Source of the DNA: CABZJG01 sp902512685
GTDB taxonomy: Bacteria; Pseudomonadota; Alphaproteobacteria; Rhodobacterales; Rhodobacteraceae
DNA: 64,000 nt
NCBI GenBank assembly: GCA_051201605.1
Contig: CP179201.1
Span: 3,038,001 to 3,102,000 of the forward strand
Reading direction: 5' to 3'
Shown here: one piece after another, positions 8,445 to 17,143 of the stretch
Numbering within the stretch: position 1 is the stretch's first letter
Layout of the letters: each line of letters starts with the position of its first letter
Notes under the pieces: model-generated
The model's input: the letters and a program-made list of their open reading frames with translations, nothing else
The model's database searches: none
What the model was told of the DNA's origin: nothing
Translations under genes and position numbers: made by a program

Positions 8445-9651
8445 TGGCTGATGGCTCCTGCGGCGGTACGGGCACACCAAGATGGTTGGCGATCAACCTA
8501 GCCACATCGGCAAACCCAATATGGCCAATATGCCCCATGGGCTTGCCCGCGCAAAGCACCGGCACGCGCTCTCGGGTATGGTCAGTGCCGTGCCAGCTTG
8601 GATCATTGCCATGATCTGCGGTCAAAATTATCAGGTCATCGGGCCGCAAAGCGGCAAGCACCGGCGCAAGCGCCGCGTCAAACCATTCAAGTGTGCGCGC
8701 ATATCCGGAAATATCGCGGCGGTGACCATAATGGCTGTCAAATTCGACAAAATTGGCAAACACAAAGGCCCCATCAGGCGCATTTTGGCTCTGGTTTCGT
8801 AAATCAGCCATCAATTTTTGATCATTGCCCTTGTGCAACTCATCAATGCCGCGCATCGAAAAAATATCGCCAATTTTGCCCAGCGCAATCACCGGATGAC
8901 CCGCCGATTGGACCCATTCGCTCAGCACAGGTCTTGGCGGCGGCATGGCAAAATCGCGGCGATGTTCCGTGCGGCTAAACCCGCTTTGCGGCGTTCCAAT
9001 AAAAGGCCGTGCGATCACCCGGCCAACCCGCATATCATGCAGTTTAGGGGCTATATCACTACAGAGCTTGATCAAACGCTCAAGCCCAAAGTGGGTTTCA
9101 TGCGCTGCAATTTGAAATACGCTATCGGCAGAGGTGTAGCAAATCGGGGCCCCACTTTGGCAATGCTCTGCACCGAGACGGTCGATGATTTCGGTGCCAG
9201 AGGCATGACAATTGCCCAAAATGTGCGGGGCATCAGCGGCCGCGCAGACCGCCTTCACCACTTCTTGTGGAAAGCTATCTGTTTTATTTGGGAAATAATG
9301 CCACTCCCACGGGACAGGCACGCCGGCCAATTCCCAATGCCCCGAAGGCGTATCTTTGCCCTTTGATAGCTCGCTAGCCACGCCCCATCCAATGTGCGCA
9401 GTATCCGGCAGTCCATCGCCGCTTTTGCCGCTTGCAAGCTTTAAGGCAGCACCTATTCCTAATCTGGCAAGATTGGGCACATTCAGTGATCCGCTGCGCC
9501 CTTCCTGTGCTTGCCCCGCAGCACAGGCTTCGGCGATGTGCAAAAGGGTATTGGCACCAGTGTCTGGAATACCGCCATTAAAATATGCGCCCGCATCCGG
9601 CGCTCCGCCAATCCCGAGCGAATCCATCACCACCAAGAACGCACGGCCCAT
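8434..9651 (-). CDS. deoB: Phosphopentomutase
   Basis: Interconverts (deoxy)ribose 1-phosphate and 5-phosphate, linking nucleoside phosphorolysis to central carbon metabolism. At 405 residues it is full length. The alkaline-phosphatase-fold metal motifs are present: MDSLGIGG with the nucleophile-region Asp near residue 9, and TADHGNDPSWHGTDHTRE near residue 335-352. Its ATG shares one base with the deoA stop (TAATG), and its end overlaps add by 11 bases. It is the third gene of the salvage operon. Confidence 0.96.
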   Translation of the reverse strand: MGRAFLVVMDSLGIGGAPDAGAYFNGGIPDTGANTLLHIAEACAAGQAQEGRSGSLNVPNLARLGIGAALKLASGKSGDGLPDTAHIGWGVASELSKGKDTPSGHWELAGVPVPWEWHYFPNKTDSFPQEVVKAVCAAADAPHILGNCHASGTEIIDRLGAEHCQSGAPICYTSADSVFQIAAHETHFGLERLIKLCSDIAPKLHDMRVGRVIARPFIGTPQSGFSRTEHRRDFAMPPPRPVLSEWVQSAGHPVIALGKIGDIFSMRGIDELHKGNDQKLMADLRNQSQNAPDGAFVFANFVEFDSHYGHRRDISGYARTLEWFDAALAPVLAALRPDDLIILTADHGNDPSWHGTDHTRERVPVLCAGKPMGHIGHIGFADVARLIANHLGVPVPPQEPSANEY

Positions 9652-10961
9652 TAGTCGATCCGATCCAGAACAAGATCGCGCGATTTGGCGGCTGTTTTAC
9701 CAATGTTTAGCGCCTTAAGTACGGTTTTTTCAGCCGTTTCGGCCGATTGCATGCGGCTTGCATGGACGCGCGCAATCACCGTGCCTTTGGTCACTTTACT
9801 GCCCAATGCGCAGACATCGCTTAATCCCACTGCGGGATCAATCGGGTCGCTTTCGACCTGACGGCCGCCGCCCAGCGCCACCACGGCCAAGCCCAAGGCT
9901 TCGCAGTTCCAGGCTGTGATCACGCCATCTTTGGGCGCAAGCACCTCATGAATAACCGAGGCTTCGGGTAAAAACCGCTGCCAGTTTTCGGAAAATTTTA
10001 CCGGCCCGCCCATCATCGCCACCATTTGGGCAAATTTTTCCGCCGCCTGCCCCGAACCAAGCAGGGTTTCAAGTTTTTCCATCGCCTGCGCTAAAGAAGA
10101 ACTGATGCCTTGCAGAACCAAAAGTTCGGCTGCCAGCCGCAGACTAAGATCGCGCAGCCGTCCTGATCGGTTGTTGCAGAGCACCTGCATCACTTCGGCA
10201 ATTTCAAGTGCATTGCCCAGTGCCGGGGCCAAAGGCTGATCCATATCGGTGACCAACGCAGCTGTTTTGCACCCCGCACTTTTGGCGGTTTCAACCAGAC
10301 AGGTGGCAAGTTCCTTGGCCGCTTTGGGTGATTTCATAAACGCGCCGCTGCCGCATTTGACATCCAAAATCAGGCCCTGCAGCCCCGCGGCCAGTTTTTT
10401 GGACAGGATCGAGGCGGTGATTAAATCAAGGCTTTCCACCGTGGACGTCACGTCGCGGATCGCATAAAGCCGCTTATCGGCCGGTGCGATGCTGGCACTC
10501 GCGCTGGCAATGGCGCATCCAACCTGACCAACCACAGAGCGCAAACGCTCTGTATCTAGATCAACGTTTAATCCGGGGATGGCTTCCAGCTTATCCAATG
10601 TGCCGCCGGTATGGCCAAGTCCGCGGCCAGAAATCATCGGCACGTAAACCCCTGCGGCCGCCAAAAGTGGCGCCAGAACAAGCGATACACAATCGCCCAC
10701 TCCGCCGGTGGAATGTTTGTCCAGCACCGGGCCATCGAAGTCCCACTGCAAACAGTCGCCGCTATCGCGCATCGCGCAGGTTAGATGCACGCGCCCTTCG
10801 GCGCCCAGACCGTTCAAACAGACCGCCATGGCAAAGGCGCCGGCCTGCGCATCGCTGATCTGGCCATCGGCCAAACCATTTGCAAACCAACTGAGCGCAG
10901 CGGCGCTTGGCGTATCGCCGCCCCGCACCTGCGCAATTATGGTCCGGGCATCAAAGCTCAT
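9651..10961 (-). CDS. deoA: Thymidine phosphorylase
   Basis: Cleaves thymidine or deoxyuridine with phosphate to the base and deoxyribose 1-phosphate. Family signatures KHSTGGVGD and SGRGLGHTGGTLDKLE are visible in the first third, and a conserved Lys-rich phosphate site follows. The open frame reaches 11099, but ATG at 10961 (MSFDARTIIAQ) overlaps the cdd stop as ATGA and gives the usual 436 residues; the upstream extension is the cdd coding strand in another frame. Second gene of the operon. Confidence 0.95.
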   Translation of the reverse strand: MSFDARTIIAQVRGGDTPSAAALSWFANGLADGQISDAQAGAFAMAVCLNGLGAEGRVHLTCAMRDSGDCLQWDFDGPVLDKHSTGGVGDCVSLVLAPLLAAAGVYVPMISGRGLGHTGGTLDKLEAIPGLNVDLDTERLRSVVGQVGCAIASASASIAPADKRLYAIRDVTSTVESLDLITASILSKKLAAGLQGLILDVKCGSGAFMKSPKAAKELATCLVETAKSAGCKTAALVTDMDQPLAPALGNALEIAEVMQVLCNNRSGRLRDLSLRLAAELLVLQGISSSLAQAMEKLETLLGSGQAAEKFAQMVAMMGGPVKFSENWQRFLPEASVIHEVLAPKDGVITAWNCEALGLAVVALGGGRQVESDPIDPAVGLSDVCALGSKVTKGTVIARVHASRMQSAETAEKTVLKALNIGKTAAKSRDLVLDRID

Positions 10962-11353
10962 TCTGTGGGCTCCATGTAGGCGGCGGTAAACGCACCGGGC
11001 AGCAGATCGGCGATGGTCACCGTCTGTTCTAGGCCCGCGGTGGTGGCCAATGTCACTTTTGCCTCGGGTCCGGAAAATTCGGCCAGCTTTTGCCGGCAAC
11101 CTCCGCAGGGGCTGACCGGAAAGGGGCTATCGGCGATCACAAAGGCTTCGGCGATTTCGGTTTCGCCATCGGCAATCATCGCAGCAATGGCGCCCGCCTC
11201 GGCGCAGGTGCCTTCGGGATAGGCCACATTTTCCACATTCACGCCCGTATAGATCGCACCGCCTTTGCTGCGCAGGGCTGCGCCCACTTTGAAATTTGAA
11301 TAGGGCGCATAAGCATTATGGCGAACTGCGGTGGCGGCATCTTTCAAAGACAT
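10958..11353 (-). CDS. cdd: Cytidine deaminase
   Basis: Deaminates cytidine and deoxycytidine to uridine and deoxyuridine. Of about 131 residues, the homotetramer-type size. Zinc ligands are visible in EGTCAEAGA and SPCGGCRQ, with the catalytic Glu in CAE. ATG at 11353 was preferred over the TTG at 11359 because an AAAGAG site lies about 7 bases upstream. It is the first gene of the cdd-deoA-deoB-add-upp unit, with the deoA start overlapping its stop. Confidence 0.95.
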   Translation of the reverse strand: MSLKDAATAVRHNAYAPYSNFKVGAALRSKGGAIYTGVNVENVAYPEGTCAEAGAIAAMIADGETEIAEAFVIADSPFPVSPCGGCRQKLAEFSGPEAKVTLATTAGLEQTVTIADLLPGAFTAAYMEPTE

Positions 11354-11370
11354 GGGCAACTCTTTTACAA

Positions 11371-12462
11371 TCAGGTTTCAACAACATGGGTCGCAAAGCG
11401 CCCGGGCAGAGAGACTTCCAACAACTCAAGATCACTGCTGGCATTGCTATAGCAGGTGGGCATATTGGGCGGGACTACAAAAGCATCCCCTGCTGCGAGA
11501 TCAAAGGGGTCGCGTCCCTCGCCCTCTAACGTCATCTTTCCTTCTAGCACAAATGTAAACAGGATGTCGCTGTCGTGCCAGCTGTGCGGCGCAGCAGCGC
11601 CATTTGGGCGGATCACCTGAACGCCGGCAACATTTTGAGTGTTTTCGGCAATGGTTGTATCGCGGCAGATAAAACCGGGAATGCGAAAGGGCACCCATTC
11701 AGCTTCGGGCGCTTTGTGATGCACAAACTTTTGCCCCTGAAATTGCCGCTCGGGGTTCGGCGGCCCGTTGGGCAGCTCCATCTCGTGATCAATGGTGGTG
11801 ACATGCTCTGCCGGAACCCCAATTTCTATCACTTCGATATTTTCGCTCGCATAAAGCACACGGTGGCGAATTTCGGGGGGCTGGATCACGCAGTTGCCAG
11901 CAAAAAGCCGAAACGGCTCGCCCTGATCTTCATAGACCAGATCCACCCAGCCACGGTAACAATAGATCAGCTGAAAGCCCACCGTGTGGTAATGCACCAT
12001 GTCCGGCACCGGCCCGCCGTCTGGAATGCGGATATGGCTGGCGATAATAGACCCGCCCAACCGGTCGGGGATTAAATCGCGGTAATGCATGCCGGCGCGG
12101 CCAATCACCCAGGGGGCCTGATCAGCCAGCCGGCGCACCACAAAACTATGCTGTGTGCTTGGTAAAACCATCGGGGTGTTTAACGCATCAACTTCGATCA
12201 CTGTGCCATTGGGGGCGGTGAGCTGCCGATCGCCATTGGCAAACTGATCCGGATGCTCACATAAAATCCGCAACCGTCCCGGATCACCTTTGAACGCTGC
12301 GTCGATCCGCACCCGAAGCCCATGGCCGGAAAACACCGCAACTTGCGGATCATCTGCCGGGTAAATCATATCCATCCGCAGTCCCAACACCTTGGTGTAA
12401 AACGGAATATCCTCACTTAAAGCGCGGGTGGGTAATAGCGCCTCGGCGATTGATTTCGACAT
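11371..12462 (-). CDS. VOC-like plus double cupin domain protein
   Basis: A 363-residue protein that reads as three modules. Residues about 5-100 resemble a glyoxalase/VOC domain (SEDIPFYTKVLGLRMDMIYP and VAVFSGHGLRVRID). Two cupin barrels follow, near 140-225 (HYHTVGFQLIYCYRGWVDLVYE) and 275-355 (HSWHDSDILFTFVLEGKMTLEG). His residues suited to metal binding are present in both cupins. ATG at 12462 has GGAGGAG 7 bases upstream; the longer frame to 12513 lacks this. It lies just upstream of cdd, 17 bases away, so it could be the first gene of that transcript. Enzymatic role unknown; a dioxygenase or isomerase is possible. Confidence 0.65.
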   Translation of the reverse strand: MSKSIAEALLPTRALSEDIPFYTKVLGLRMDMIYPADDPQVAVFSGHGLRVRIDAAFKGDPGRLRILCEHPDQFANGDRQLTAPNGTVIEVDALNTPMVLPSTQHSFVVRRLADQAPWVIGRAGMHYRDLIPDRLGGSIIASHIRIPDGGPVPDMVHYHTVGFQLIYCYRGWVDLVYEDQGEPFRLFAGNCVIQPPEIRHRVLYASENIEVIEIGVPAEHVTTIDHEMELPNGPPNPERQFQGQKFVHHKAPEAEWVPFRIPGFICRDTTIAENTQNVAGVQVIRPNGAAAPHSWHDSDILFTFVLEGKMTLEGEGRDPFDLAAGDAFVVPPNMPTCYSNASSDLELLEVSLPGRFATHVVET

Positions 12463-12576
12463 TGCTTCACTCCTCCAGATGTAAATTCTGCGCAACCTGA
12501 GCAGTTTATACAAGTGGCCAAAGGAAAAAACATCGCAGAATTTAAAAAGAACCGGCTTTGCACAGAGTGAAAATTG

Positions 12577-12590
12577 GTTTAACGTTAAAC
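12577..12590. promoter_or_regulatory. 14-base palindrome upstream of maeB
   Basis: GTTTAACGTTAAAC is a perfect inverted repeat centred on CG, 35 bases before the maeB start and about 115 bases upstream of the divergent VOC-cupin gene. The central CG and symmetric arms are what LacI-type regulators bind, so an operator is likely; which regulator is unknown. Confidence 0.5.
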
Positions 12591-12625
12591 TAATTACACA
12601 TAAACCCGTCAGAAAGATCTATCAG

Positions 12626-14905
12626 ATGAACGATTCCCCAGCGGATAGCCTGCGTCAGGCAGCCCTTAATTATCATCGCCACCCCAAGCCCGGCAAGCTC
12701 GAAATTCGTGCCACCAAGCCTTTGGCCAATGGCCGCGATCTGGCGCGCGCCTATTCCCCCGGTGTAGCCGAGGCATCGCTTGAGATTAAAGCCAACCCGG
12801 AAACCGCCAATCATTATACATCGCGCGGCAATCTGGTGGCGGTGATCAGCAATGGCTCGGCGGTGCTTGGTCTTGGCAATATCGGGGCCTTGGCGTCAAA
12901 GCCGGTGATGGAAGGCAAGGCTGTTCTGTTCAAAAAATTTGCTAACATTGATTGTTTTGACATCGAGGTCAACGAAACCGATCCGGAAAAACTTGCCGAT
13001 ATTGTCTGCGCGCTAGAGCCGACTTTTGGGGCGATCAATCTAGAGGACATCAAAGCGCCCGATTGCTTTATCGTCGAACAACGCTGCCGTGAGCGGATGA
13101 ATATTCCGGTATTTCATGACGACCAACATGGCACTGCAATTGTTGTCGGCGCTGCGGCGACCAATGCCCTAAGAGTGGCCGATAAAAAATTCGAAGATAT
13201 TAAAATCGTATCAACAGGGGGCGGGGCGGCGGGAATTGCCTGTTTAAATATGCTGCTTAAACTGGGGGTCAAACGGGAAAATGTCTGGCTCTTAGATATC
13301 CACGGATTGGTCTATGAGGGCCGCACCGAAGATATGACACCGCAAAAGGCTGCCTTTGCCCAAGACAGCGCGCACCGCAGTTTGGCAGATGTCATTCCCG
13401 GGGCGGATATGTTTTTAGGCCTGTCGGGACCAGAAGTATTAAGCCCTGACATGGTCACAAAAATGACCGCGCAGCCGATTATATTTGCGCTCGCCAATCC
13501 CACGCCTGAAATCATGCCCGAACTGGCACGCGCTGCAGCGCCGGATGCGATCATCGCCACGGGCCGCAGTGACTTTCCCAATCAGGTCAATAATGTCTTG
13601 TGCTTTCCGTTTATCTTTCGCGGGGCGCTTGATGTGGGCGCCACCGAGATCAATGACGCGATGCAACTGGCCTGTATCCAGGGGATTGCGGATCTTGCGC
13701 GGGCCACCACAAGCGCCGAAGCCGCTGCAGCCTATCAGGGTGAGGCGCTTACCTTTGGGCCCGATTACCTGATCCCAAAGCCTTTTGATCCCCGGCTTTC
13801 GGCCGTGGTCTCCAGCGCCGTCGCCAAAGCGGCGATGGACAATGGGGTTGCCACCCGGCCGATTGATGATTTGCAGAAATACTGTGAAAGCTTGAACCAG
13901 AATATCTTTAAATCCGCGCTGCTCATGCGCCCGGTTTTTGATGCGGCCTCTGGCAATGCGCGCAAAATCGTGTTTTCCGAAGGCGAAGACGAGCGGGTCT
14001 TGCGCGCATCGCAAGCCATCTTGGAAGAAACCAGCGAATTGCCCATCTTGATCGGCCGCCCCGAAGTTATCCAGCAGCGCTGTGAACGCCTTGGTTTGGA
14101 TATTCGTCCTGATCAGGATTTCAGTATCGTAAATCCGGAAAACGATAGCCGCTATCGCGCCTATTGGGGCAGCTATCACGACTTGATGGCGCGGCGCGGT
14201 GTTAGTCCTGATCTGGCCAGAGCAGTGATGCGCACCAATACAACGGCCATTGGGGCAGTTATGGTGCATCGCGGTGAAGCCGACAGCCTGATTTGCGGCA
14301 GCTTTGGCGAATATCGCTGGCATTTAAAATATGTCGAACAAATTCTGGGCACTGATGCCTTGCGGCCGAGCGGTGCATTATCGTTGATGATCCTTGAAGA
14401 CGGGCCGTTGTTTATTGCCGACACCCATGTTTGGGCAACGCCGACACCTGAACAGATTGCAACCACAGTGATGGGCGCTGCGCGCCATGTGCGACGGTTT
14501 GGACTTGCCCCCAAAATTGCCCTATGTGCGCAATCGCAATTTGGCAATACCGACAGCGATACTGGCCAGCGGATGCGTGCCGCACTTGCAATTTTAGACA
14601 GCCGCGAGCTTGATTTTAGCTATGAGGGTGAAATGAATATCGACACGGCGCTGGATGCCGAGTTGCGGCAACGCATTTTGCCATCAAACCGATTGGAGGG
14701 GGCTGCAAATGTGCTTATTTTTGCCCATGCTGATGCCGCCTCGGGGGTACGCAATATTCTAAAAATGCGGGCAGACGGGCTAGAGGTGGGGCCAATTTTG
14801 ATGGGAATGGGAAATCGTGCGCATATTGTAACGCCTGCCATTACGCCGCGCGGGCTTCTCAATATGGCGGCCATCGCGGGCACTGATGTCCAGCATTATG
14901 GCTAA
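12626..14905 (+). CDS. maeB: NADP-type malic enzyme fused to phosphotransacetylase-like domain
   Basis: Oxidatively decarboxylates malate to pyruvate, giving NAD(P)H. The 759 residues match the long MaeB form. Residues 1-430 hold the malic enzyme: ARAYSPGVAE with the catalytic Tyr, VFHDDQHGTA as metal-binding region, and the nucleotide-binding STGGGAAGIACLNML. Residues about 435-759 are the phosphate acetyltransferase-like domain (KIVFSEGEDERVLRA onwards), thought to be regulatory and responsive to acetyl-CoA. The gene stands alone behind a palindromic putative operator. Confidence 0.95.
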   Translation: MNDSPADSLRQAALNYHRHPKPGKLEIRATKPLANGRDLARAYSPGVAEASLEIKANPETANHYTSRGNLVAVISNGSAVLGLGNIGALASKPVMEGKAVLFKKFANIDCFDIEVNETDPEKLADIVCALEPTFGAINLEDIKAPDCFIVEQRCRERMNIPVFHDDQHGTAIVVGAAATNALRVADKKFEDIKIVSTGGGAAGIACLNMLLKLGVKRENVWLLDIHGLVYEGRTEDMTPQKAAFAQDSAHRSLADVIPGADMFLGLSGPEVLSPDMVTKMTAQPIIFALANPTPEIMPELARAAAPDAIIATGRSDFPNQVNNVLCFPFIFRGALDVGATEINDAMQLACIQGIADLARATTSAEAAAAYQGEALTFGPDYLIPKPFDPRLSAVVSSAVAKAAMDNGVATRPIDDLQKYCESLNQNIFKSALLMRPVFDAASGNARKIVFSEGEDERVLRASQAILEETSELPILIGRPEVIQQRCERLGLDIRPDQDFSIVNPENDSRYRAYWGSYHDLMARRGVSPDLARAVMRTNTTAIGAVMVHRGEADSLICGSFGEYRWHLKYVEQILGTDALRPSGALSLMILEDGPLFIADTHVWATPTPEQIATTVMGAARHVRRFGLAPKIALCAQSQFGNTDSDTGQRMRAALAILDSRELDFSYEGEMNIDTALDAELRQRILPSNRLEGAANVLIFAHADAASGVRNILKMRADGLEVGPILMGMGNRAHIVTPAITPRGLLNMAAIAGTDVQHYG

Positions 14906-14989
14906 GCTTTGAGCGCGCCTGCACCACCGCGATAAAGATGCGATGCCGACGCGAAACCGATACTGGATTTTTGCGGTTTTGCCTGCCAT

Positions 14990-15478
14990 TTAAGGTTTCC
15001 GCGGACCGCCTTTGCGCAGGGCTTTTTCCAACCTATCTGCATAGGCCGCACGCTCGGCTGCATTCATTGCATTCAAGTGATCAAGCAAAATATTGCGCGC
15101 CTCTTGCATACGCATTTCAGCGCGCCGCGAGTGACCTTGCATCACCTTTGCAAAGGCATCGCTGTCAAATGGTTCTGAGCGCAGCAAGGCAATCGCCCGA
15201 TCAAAACCTTGGGTGATTTCAGCGTGTGATTTCTTATCCTTGCCACCCGCCGGCCGCATTTTTCGCCCCAACTCACGGCGATGCTTACTGCCCAATGCAC
15301 GCAGATAAACCGACCCGGTGTCAAGAACCTTGGCCACCGGATGCGCGCCACCGCCTTGAAACCGCCAGGTCGCCCCAGCCACCACACCAAGAATCGCTAT
15401 ATTTAACGCCAGTGAGATCACAAAGATGACCTTCCACAGCCGCCGTGGCTTTCGGGGTATGCTTTGTTCTGGTTCCAT
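14990..15478 (-). CDS. CpxP-like periplasmic metal-sensor family protein
   Basis: A 162-residue membrane-anchored protein. After a basic cytoplasmic start there is one hydrophobic segment near 17-37, then a helical, charged periplasmic domain with an LTxxQ-like helical hairpin pattern (AEMRMQEARNILLDHLNAMN) near 118-140. This is the layout of the Metal_resist/CpxP-like family of stress sensors. It begins 2 bases after the stop of the small membrane protein at 15481 and ends the EF-hand, ECF sigma, membrane protein cluster. Role in sensing envelope or metal stress is inferred from family and neighbours. Confidence 0.65.
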   Translation of the reverse strand: MEPEQSIPRKPRRLWKVIFVISLALNIAILGVVAGATWRFQGGGAHPVAKVLDTGSVYLRALGSKHRRELGRKMRPAGGKDKKSHAEITQGFDRAIALLRSEPFDSDAFAKVMQGHSRRAEMRMQEARNILLDHLNAMNAAERAAYADRLEKALRKGGPRKP

Positions 15479-15480
15479 CT

Positions 15481-15852
15481 TCAGCCCTCTAGATACGTTA
15501 GATCAAGTCCTGCAAACGGATCCAGAAAATCAATTTGTTCTGTTGTTTGCATGGAGATGAATTCTAAGGAAGTTGTTGAAATATTTGTTGAAAACGCACC
15601 AATCCAAACGCCCATAATCGCCGCAGCTGTTAGCCCGACCAAAGACGGCATACCGCCAATATCACGCCATAGCTGACGCCACCATGGCGCTGAAAGTGAT
15701 TGTTTTTTCGCCGTGTCTTGTACTTCTGCATGCATCTGCGAAGCTTCTATAATCCGTTCAACAAGCGCTGCAGGTGGCGTTGGAACTGCCTGTCGGGCTC
15801 TGGCAAACAGGTCGTCTAATTCGTCATCTGGGGATTGGTCAGATTGTGTCAT
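15481..15852 (-). CDS. Small membrane protein, candidate anti-sigma factor
   Basis: A 123-residue protein with an acidic helical cytoplasmic part (1-68), one membrane segment near 70-88 and a 35-residue outer tail. The start overlaps the end of the ECF sigma gene by 14 bases, the classic arrangement for a sigma factor and its anti-sigma partner. It lacks the HxxxCxxC zinc motif of ZAS anti-sigmas, so the call rests on topology and coupling only. The downstream CpxP-like gene could be its sensing partner. Confidence 0.55.
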   Translation of the reverse strand: MTQSDQSPDDELDDLFARARQAVPTPPAALVERIIEASQMHAEVQDTAKKQSLSAPWWRQLWRDIGGMPSLVGLTAAAIMGVWIGAFSTNISTTSLEFISMQTTEQIDFLDPFAGLDLTYLEG

Positions 15853-16423
15853 CTTGGTATCCTAACGCCGATCTACGGTTTTTCAAAAGAGCCTTTAGTT
15901 TTTGTTTTCCACGGGCAATCAAGCTTTCCACGGCTTCGACAGAAAGTTGCATTTCACTGGCAATTTCCGGATTGGCCAAACCATCCAGATGCCGCATACT
16001 CACAGCTTGGCGCTGGCGGTCTGGCAAGTCATCTAGTGCCCTGTAAAGCGCATCAACACGGGTCTGCTCTTGCAATCTGCGGCCTGCACTTGGATTTGGG
16101 TCTGCTGACTCTGGGGCCTCATCAAGGGCGGCCATACGCATTTTTCGCAAACGGTCAGTACACAAGTTAGCCACCACCCGGTAAAGCCAGGTGGTGACCT
16201 GTGCCTGATCCTGCTTCCACTCCGGCGCAATCCGCCAGAGCCGCACAAAAGCCTCTTGTGTTACATCTTCAGCGTCTGCCCGGTTGCGCAACATATGATA
16301 GGCCTGCGCAAAGACTTTGGCCGTAAGCCGTTCAGTCAGAACACGCGCAGCTTCTTGGGTGCCATTGACATAGGCCACCAAGAGTGCGTTGTCGCTAAGC
16401 GATGTGAACTGGTCAAAAGGCAT
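15839..16423 (-). CDS. ECF-family RNA polymerase sigma factor
   Basis: A 194-residue group IV sigma factor. Region 2 spans about 35-95 (MLRNRADAEDVTQEAFVRLW with the core-binding DAEDVTQE), and region 4 spans about 125-180 (LPDRQRQAVSMRHLDGLANPEIA then SVEAVESLIARGKQKL, a helix-turn-helix). No extra C-terminal domain. It lies 44 bases downstream of the EF-hand gene and overlaps the following membrane protein gene by 14 bases, so the three or four genes likely form one autoregulated unit. The signal is unknown. Confidence 0.88.
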   Translation of the reverse strand: MPFDQFTSLSDNALLVAYVNGTQEAARVLTERLTAKVFAQAYHMLRNRADAEDVTQEAFVRLWRIAPEWKQDQAQVTTWLYRVVANLCTDRLRKMRMAALDEAPESADPNPSAGRRLQEQTRVDALYRALDDLPDRQRQAVSMRHLDGLANPEIASEMQLSVEAVESLIARGKQKLKALLKNRRSALGYQDDTI

Positions 16424-16467
16424 AATTTGCGGACCTGCGCCTAAAGCTAAAAAAGTTAAAGAATGCT

Positions 16468-16947
16468 CTAAGGTTTATTTTTCCTAGGACCTTTATGCCC
16501 ACGTTCTTTTGCCGATGCAAATTCTTCGGCACTGATCACCCCGTCACTGTCTTTATCTAGATGCTTGAACATTCTATCAATATTTGGCGCTTTGCGGGCA
16601 GCTTGCATTTCAACAAAGCTGAGCAACCCGTCGCCATCTTTATCAAGCTTTTTGACCATCTTGGCATGGCGTGATTTCGCTATCTCAGCCGCCCGTGCCA
16701 TATGCATTGCGGTGACTTCCTTCTCGGACAGAAGGCCATCTTTATTCGTATCGGCCTTATTAAACTGCGATTGAGCATGATCCGCCATTTCTTGTGGTGA
16801 AATCATTTGATCCCCATTTACATCCAATTCTTCAAAGCTCGGTCGGTGATCCGCACGATCCCCGCCATGACGGGCCGCCATAACCAGCGTCGTCGATCCG
16901 GCTAAAATGAAAACCGTGAGGGTGAGGGTAGGTGTTTTACGCTTCAT
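16468..16947 (-). CDS. Secreted EF-hand calcium-binding protein
   Basis: A 159-residue exported protein with a signal peptide (MKRKTPTLTLTVFILAGSTT, cleavage near VMA-A). Four EF-hand loops follow: DVNGDQMISPQE, DTNKDGLLSEKE, DKDGDGLLSFVE and DKDSDGVISAEE, each with the canonical 1-3-5-9-12 ligand pattern. ATG at 16947 was chosen over an upstream TTG because AAGGAGA lies 6 bases before it. The tail is rich in Lys and Arg. It heads the ECF sigma cluster, so it may be a regulon target or a periplasmic calcium/metal buffer. Confidence 0.8.
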   Translation of the reverse strand: MKRKTPTLTLTVFILAGSTTLVMAARHGGDRADHRPSFEELDVNGDQMISPQEMADHAQSQFNKADTNKDGLLSEKEVTAMHMARAAEIAKSRHAKMVKKLDKDGDGLLSFVEMQAARKAPNIDRMFKHLDKDSDGVISAEEFASAKERGHKGPRKNKP

Positions 16948-16968
16948 TGCTGTCTCCTTATTCAATGT

Positions 16969-16991
16969 TTTATCAATTTTTGTGTTTGATA
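16969..16991. promoter_or_regulatory. Inverted repeat upstream of EF-hand/ECF cluster
   Basis: TTTATCAA at 16969-16976 and TTGATAAA at 16984-16991 form an 8-base inverted repeat with a 7-base spacer, 22 bases upstream of the EF-hand start and inside the 196-base divergent gap. It may be an operator for the cluster. I could not identify a convincing ECF -35/-10 pair by eye in this AT-rich stretch. Confidence 0.35.
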
Positions 16992-17143
16992 AATATAAAA
17001 CGCGCCCCTTTGCATTTTCCGTCGAAAAAACTTAAAACCGCAAAATCTGGAACAAAAATATTGCGACAGGCAGCCGCAAGGATTAAAGCGCTGAAGTGGC
17101 TTAGGGCAACTCTCAATCTAAAAGAACCGTTGGGCAATATTTG

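Noticed and set aside
13439..14323. 294-residue open frame opposite maeB
   Set aside because: Antisense shadow of the malic enzyme and phosphotransacetylase domains; composition is His/Arg/Gly rich with no recognisable motif.
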